Shown here piece after piece: positions 58,865 through 64,000 of a DNA stretch of 64,000 nt. Each line of letters starts with the position of its first letter. The stretch's first letter is position 1. Below the pieces are notes generated by a model, which saw nothing but the letters and a program-made list of their open reading frames with translations, was not told the origin of the DNA and ran no database searches. The stretch comes from Acholoe squamosa (Eukaryota; Annelida; Polychaeta; Phyllodocida; Polynoidae): assembly GCA_949317995.1 (NCBI GenBank), contig OX439044.1, positions 31,258,733 to 31,322,732 of the forward strand. The letters are read 5' to 3'. The translations under genes and the position numbers were made by a program.

Positions 58865-60339
58865 CAGGTGAATTCGCTCGGACCAATACACATGCAGTTT
58901 GGACATTATACCCAATCAGCAATGGAGCATTTGGCCATGCTTGTCCATGTCTGGCCCAATATGAGCCGACATTGGACCAATATAAGCCGACATTGGTCCA
59001 ATGTATCCTTGCTACCTGGGTACCTGACCTTAACTGCTATAAGGTATAGAGGTATAGAGGGGGCAAATAATTTGTTTGAATTTGGGTTGGGGTGGCTCGG
59101 GCATATTGGCAACCTCTAACATTAAAACGTTACAAACTTTAAAAAGAATACCAATGATGTAGACTGGGCAAGCCATACATTCTATAAAGGGGTTTGCTTG
59201 TAGAACAACTTACAGTTCTGGCGTTGATATACTTTTCAGAATTCTTTTCACTTGACAATCACATCTGAATGATAGTATATAAAATATATGTTTACCCATA
59301 GACTGTGGCTTTAATCAAAAGTAAACGGAACCAGCGGCAAAGACAATGGCCAAAATACATGACCAGAATAACAATATACACATGTTTTAACGTTATGGCC
59401 GACTAGAGGTACTTTCTGTAATTACCACTATGCCTATACCGTTTTATAGTCTATGCTATACCAGTGGGAAATGAAGCAAAAGGGTTCATTAGCCTAGGGA
59501 ATAGATTATCTATAGAGGGGATAATATCCCTCAAGGGATTGGGAAGGGGATCGGTTATACCATAGACGGTAGAATCCTATACACGAGCTTAGTATGTTTA
59601 GATAAAAGAAGATAGATCCTAGGATTATATACGGGAGATCTTAACAGACAGTATTCCTTATAACTGTAAAACCCATCGATATAGATCAGGAGATTTGTCT
59701 ATATTCTACCTGTAAGTGTCTCCTCTGTTGATTAATTCAAGTATCAATGATATGAATGGTTTCTGTGAAATATAGGGAATCATGTTTCTGGCATTTTGTC
59801 AGAACGCTAAAGGACCCACTTGTTCTGACCGTGGGTCATATTACTACTCATATAGCAATTATCCTATTAAATCAATTCTCAAGATTTCCAAGTCCATGGT
59901 CCAAACGTTATTCCTTTGTGATCCCATATGACGGTCAGGTTTGATTGCAGTTTCAATTGAAGGAATTTGTATTGAAGCTCAAAGGCCGACCATATTTATA
60001 GTCATTATGAGAAATGAAGAGAAAGGGCGGAAGAGTTTGGACCATTTGTAACGTATATGTGAATGGCTACAATTCATAGCCAGCTGCTCTGACCCGATGC
60101 CGCTTTTAATTTTGACACCAAACTTGGTCATTTTTGTCCATTTTACATGTTTATCAAAACAATTGTCCAAACAACAATTTCAGATTCTTAGACGGTACTA
60201 TGAAGATCATAGGTATGGTAGTTTGTGCCATATAGCATGGTCATAATTATTTATAATGGTAATTATGAAATTCGTCTTAGATAATTGTGCCATATATCAT
60301 GGTAATTGTGCCATATATCTGAGACCTGTGGTACATCTA

Positions 60340-60474
60340 GCATCCAGGGATCCGGGTGGGAGGGCCCCTGATTAGCCAGACCTGGGTCACGTGATCTGTC
60401 AGCGTCTCCTCGCTCGCCGCGCCCCCTAGCGACCTAAACGGGACGCGCCCCGTCCGGTCAATTGCCTGTTGCCG
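60340..60474 (+). promoter_or_regulatory. CpG-rich promoter and 5' UTR exon of a downstream gene
   Basis: A sharply GC- and CpG-rich stretch has an E-box (TCACGTGA near 60388) and a CTCF-like core (GCGCCCCCTAGCG near 60420). It ends in a strong donor, TTGCCG|GTGAGT, at 60474/60475. The next plausible acceptor is at 61098, just before the signal-peptide exon, so 60474 is probably the end of a non-coding first exon. The transcription start is not determined. Confidence 0.5.
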
Positions 60475-61098
60475 GTGAGTAGCACACCTGACAGGACGTG
60501 GGACGAAAGGCAGACGACATTTTCTGCATTAAGGATAACTGGATCCCGTCCCAATTGTTTTGGCGGGAAAGAGGACAGATTTTGGCCAAGCAGACGAGAT
60601 TTGTTGACCACAGAGATTTGCTCGGATTAGCTAATCTGGCTTTAGTGCATACCTGCTCGAAATGATGTGTGGACAACTATATCAGACGACTTATAATGAA
60701 TGCAGTTTCTACCGACTTTGAGAGAAACCGAATATCAGTCAGAGTTACCAAGTAAACACCAGAAAGGGTCAGGACACCAGACCCTCATTTCTCTCTGTGG
60801 AGCAGAACTTTTGGTTTTGATAACAGAACACCCGCGTGTTCCCTTGGACGTGCCCCTAAGTCAGAATTGGGAAGCCAGCTATGGTAACTACCCTCCTATG
60901 ACGTACCCAACACGATCCCAGTGAATATAAGGATTCAAGGCCATTTACACAAAGAAATCATTTCTGAGCTGTGATAGGGATTCGGGCTTTACTGAAAAAG
61001 ACAACACACTCAGTGAACCTTGGCTACCAATAGCCATGGGCCTTTGTAGCTTTGACGATGAAGTCATTTCATAATTTTCTTATCTTTAATTAAGGCAG

Positions 61099-61200
61099 AA
61101 ACAATGTTACCATGGACACCGACCCACCATATTGTATTCTGGGGTTTCGTGAGTGGGTTACTGGCTGTCTCCATTGTTACCCAAGGAGAGGAGTCAATGG
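61099..61200 (+). CDS. Signal-peptide exon of a secreted or membrane protein (3' partial)
   Basis: Acceptor TTAAGGCAG precedes 61099. The ATG at 61104 opens 32 codons ending at donor ATGG|GTGAGT (61200/61201), phase 1. The product starts MLPWTPTHHIVFWGF and has a hydrophobic core (VFWGFVSGLLAVSIV) followed by TQGEESMG, a classical cleavable signal peptide. A signal peptide exon ending in phase 1 is the usual arrangement for modular extracellular proteins. No continuing phase-1 exon was recognised in 61.2-64.0 kb, so the gene family is unknown. Confidence 0.55.
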
Positions 61201-63624
61201 GTGAGTCTGATAATTGATTTTGATTTAGTAGATTCCAATTCTGATTCATATAGCAATGACATCCTACTTAGGCCATTTTCACTGTAATTGAACCATACAA
61301 TGTTTATGTTATTATCTCTTGTCCGATGTGACTACTTTTTTTTCTTTAATTTTCAATGTTAGGTCCATTGATTAATACTCCCTAGTTCAAAATCAGTTTC
61401 ATGCAACATACATCCAAGTCGATGCGTTGTGATACATGACCTATGAGAGGGCAAATAAAAAATACACATAAATGATGATTTTTCTTTGCAATACTTCTGT
61501 TAAAGCTGATGATAGGAAGGCCGAAGTTCCTGCACTTTACAAACCATTCAGAGCACATTCGGTAGAAAAAAATGTTAGTATGGAATGCTCCAACCTGATC
61601 ATGCCCTACCCACAGGTAGCCCTTGGGTGTATGAACATGACCTGGTGATACATTATGCTTTTCTGATGTTCACAGGCCTTTGACAAATTTATTTTTGCTT
61701 CGTTCACTTTAGCACTTTTTGTAGACTAAAGCGTCCATGGACACCTGAAACCTGGCCTCATGCCCTGTAGGTCGGGTCTCCTGGTGAGCACATCGTACAC
61801 TAATTTGTTGGCTGACCATAGGCAAGGTAGAATTACCTTAGTATATGTGATATATCTAAATAATCATGCATTAATTGCCTGCAGTGCATGTAACAATCAA
61901 AATGGCTTGAGGTTGATGGGAAAATGTTTATCTTCTTCCTAGGCAGTAAAAAAGGTGTCTGATAAGTATAAGAAATATATAGAGTGTCCAATATGCCTCC
62001 ACTTGAAGCACAGTAATGAAGAATAATAGTTACTATATTAGTCCAAATGTCTTACTCTGAATTACATGCTATCAAAATTTTAAATCACAAAAATATATAC
62101 CAGATAAGAGATATTTAACAAACAATGCTGCACAGTATGCTGTATACATTATGTACCCACAATTTGTAAGCTGTGGCCAGTAACACTAAAGAGGCTGAAC
62201 TGCTGAACTCTACCCCCTCATCACCTCGTAGACCCATCATCTGCAAGAAGGCTCTTATATGGGACCCCAACCTGGGATCTTAACTTTATGTAACCCATTT
62301 CAGGTTAATGTTTGCCTCCGGGCAGGACATATGCACTGTCCTCCAAAAAGGTCAGTCCGCTTAGGGCTTTTAACAATAGCACATGTATGTAAAGCATTGA
62401 GATTAGCAAGGTAATTGTTCCTCAGATACATTACGGCAATCCATTACAGTTTTTTCAACAATGGCTGAAGGACAAATGGGATGTTTACATTTTCATGCTT
62501 CCAGGCGTATAAGGTGCACCTCATGTATGAGTCTCACCCCTGGGACTTGATTTGTACCAGTTTAATGTATATCCTCCCCTGTGAGGCGCACCCCTAACTT
62601 TGGCTGTTCAACAAGTGTTCCTACTCGCGTGTAAGCTGCGCCTGATAGACAGGGTGTTATGTTTAGCCTATAGTATGCTTAAACCTACCCTTACCATCAC
62701 TAAATTTGCACTGTGAATAATGGAGATAAAAAACAAGGGTCTTTCAAAATTGCCAGTTGAATAGCCATGTACCCGTCTTCATCTAAAACAGTTCAGATGA
62801 GGCGGCCCTCACACCTCCACTCTAATACATGTATGTAGGTCTTGGCTTGCACAGATGTGCATAGTTGTGTCACAGTATTGTTCTTTAAGTTCTTTCCACA
62901 CAAGGCCCTTTAGGTTTGTAGCGTTCCTCCATGTGCTAGAGAACACGTCAGGTATCGGGAGGACATGTGGGGAGGTGATAAACTAATATAGATGAGCCAG
63001 CAACAAAGAGACATTCTACTCTGGTCAAGACTGGGCACTGATCCTAAGGATGTGAGAAGATTCAACGATTTAGGAAAGGACCTAGATTATCATGTGACAG
63101 GCGAATGACCTAACTATATATCATTAGTGACATTGCCTACTTCAATGTGGAAACCTTGTTGAAAATAAAATTTAATTTTTATCATATTTTTCATCATAAC
63201 AAGAGGGCTAGCGGGCATTATCATCAAAAGGAACGTGTATTATCTATTCATATTGTTATTATCACGATGGTTCACCCTCAGGTAGACCCTGAATATAGGC
63301 AGCAAGTTATTTAAGTCATTTAGGTCAAAGTGATAAATTGGAAAACTGTCGGTAGAATGGTCTCTAATTCGAGAGCAAGGGCAATTATTTGCCCCAAGAG
63401 ACTTTACCATGGCCATCAGAAGTCTCATGCGCAAGACATGAGTATGTTGGGCGTGCCAGGTAGACTGGTAGAAGGGAGGCAGTACAGAAACAAGAAATGT
63501 CTTGATGTCAGCTCATATTTAATAGTGTATACATTTTTTGTTGTTACCAACACCCAAATTCCTGCAGTATCCAATCGTATTCACATAAAAAAAGGCAATG
63601 GTTGGCAGTTGTATTGTAAGAAGG
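61201..63624. other. No exon seen; probable intron after the signal-peptide exon
   Basis: Follows the phase-1 donor at 61201. Contains a MITE fragment near 62.5 kb. No phase-1 acceptor followed by a recognisable coding exon was found. Confidence 0.45.
62505..62645. mobile_element. Fragment of the GTATAAG MITE family
   Basis: AGGCGTATAAGGTGCACCTC and later GTGAGGCGCACCCC and CTCGCGTGTAAGCTGCGCCT recall the family interior. The ends are not intact. Confidence 0.35.
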
Positions 63625-64000
63625 TCTTTTGTTAGTGGTAGACCCGCCCTGTTTGGGTTAGGTCTTGTTGGGGTGGGGAGAAATGACACCTGGCAATGAG
63701 TAGCTCAGGGGTACACCCAAGAAGGGAGGCGCTCACTATTGTGGTTGCTTAGGGGTAGACCCAACTTGGGAGCTCTTGAGGATGCTGTGTGGTACACCCC
63801 AAAGGGGAGCTACCCATCGTTTTGGATGCTCTCAGGTACACACAAAAAGGGAGATGCTCACCCTTGTTGATGCTCAGGGAAAGCCCCCCCCCCCAAAAAA
63901 AAAAGAAAAAAGCACAAAAAAAAACTGCTAAATCTTGTGGATGATCTCGGGAGTAGGTCCAAAAACAGAGCAGCCAAGTTTTGTCCATGCACAGGGGTAC
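63625..64000. repeat. Degenerate tandem repeat at window edge
   Basis: Units of about 45-55 bp share GGGGTA(C/G)ACCC, AAGGGAG and GATGCTC. The array continues to the window end with a C9 A9 run near 63886. Confidence 0.6.

Larger units (their letters stand above)
56103..60339. other. No gene seen; two inverted-repeat elements
   Basis: Apart from the elements at 56.94 and 58.28 kb, this AT-rich region has no exon I can support on either strand. If the split-ATG gene at 55.9 kb is real, this is its intron. Confidence 0.45.

Overview
This is nuclear DNA of an animal. Coding sequence lies in short exons with GT-AG introns, gene families are metazoan (ephrin, UNC-93, animal haem peroxidase), and the non-coding DNA is full of short inverted-repeat transposons, (TA)n runs and minisatellites. 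No bacterial operon, ribosome-binding-site layout or CRISPR array is present. The mix fits a marine invertebrate bilaterian with a compact, MITE-rich genome, but I cannot name the phylum from sequence alone.

Layout. 1-17.9 kb: no exon I can defend. It holds repeats, a GC-rich promoter-like island at 2.88-3.16 kb (CRE, NRF1-like, two facing CTCF-like cores), a second GC-rich patch near 7.4-7.5 kb and many copies of two short recurring motifs. 17.9-29.5 kb (+): the last six coding exons of an ephrin ending in a GPI-type hydrophobic tail; the signal-peptide exon was not found. 29.5-33.7 kb: probably its long 3' UTR. 38.6-42.6 kb (+): a complete six-exon UNC93A-like membrane protein of 483 aa. 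44.4-52.8 kb (-): a complete fourteen-coding-exon secreted haem peroxidase of 690 aa, convergent with the UNC93 gene; a TATA box and likely non-coding first exon lie at 53.2-53.4 kb. 55.6-56.1 kb (+): a CpG/E2F promoter-like patch with a possible split-ATG gene start. 60.3-61.2 kb (+): a CpG promoter, a 5' UTR exon and a signal-peptide exon of a secreted or membrane protein whose remainder lies outside the window or was not found.

The three main genes have no obvious common pathway: cell-contact signalling through Eph receptors, a multi-pass MFS-like protein, and extracellular peroxide chemistry. I found no convincing undescribed multi-gene system. The most unusual observations are small: an apparent loss of the haem-ester Asp and a calcium-loop Ser in the peroxidase, a 44-bp tandem duplication of one of its splice donors, phase-1 symmetric ephrin stalk exons, two recurrent non-coding motifs (GCAGACGAC and GAGCWGCTC), and several transposons with internally amplified ends. 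All exon models come from reading the DNA and checking splice sites and phase by hand; no alignments or transcript data were available.
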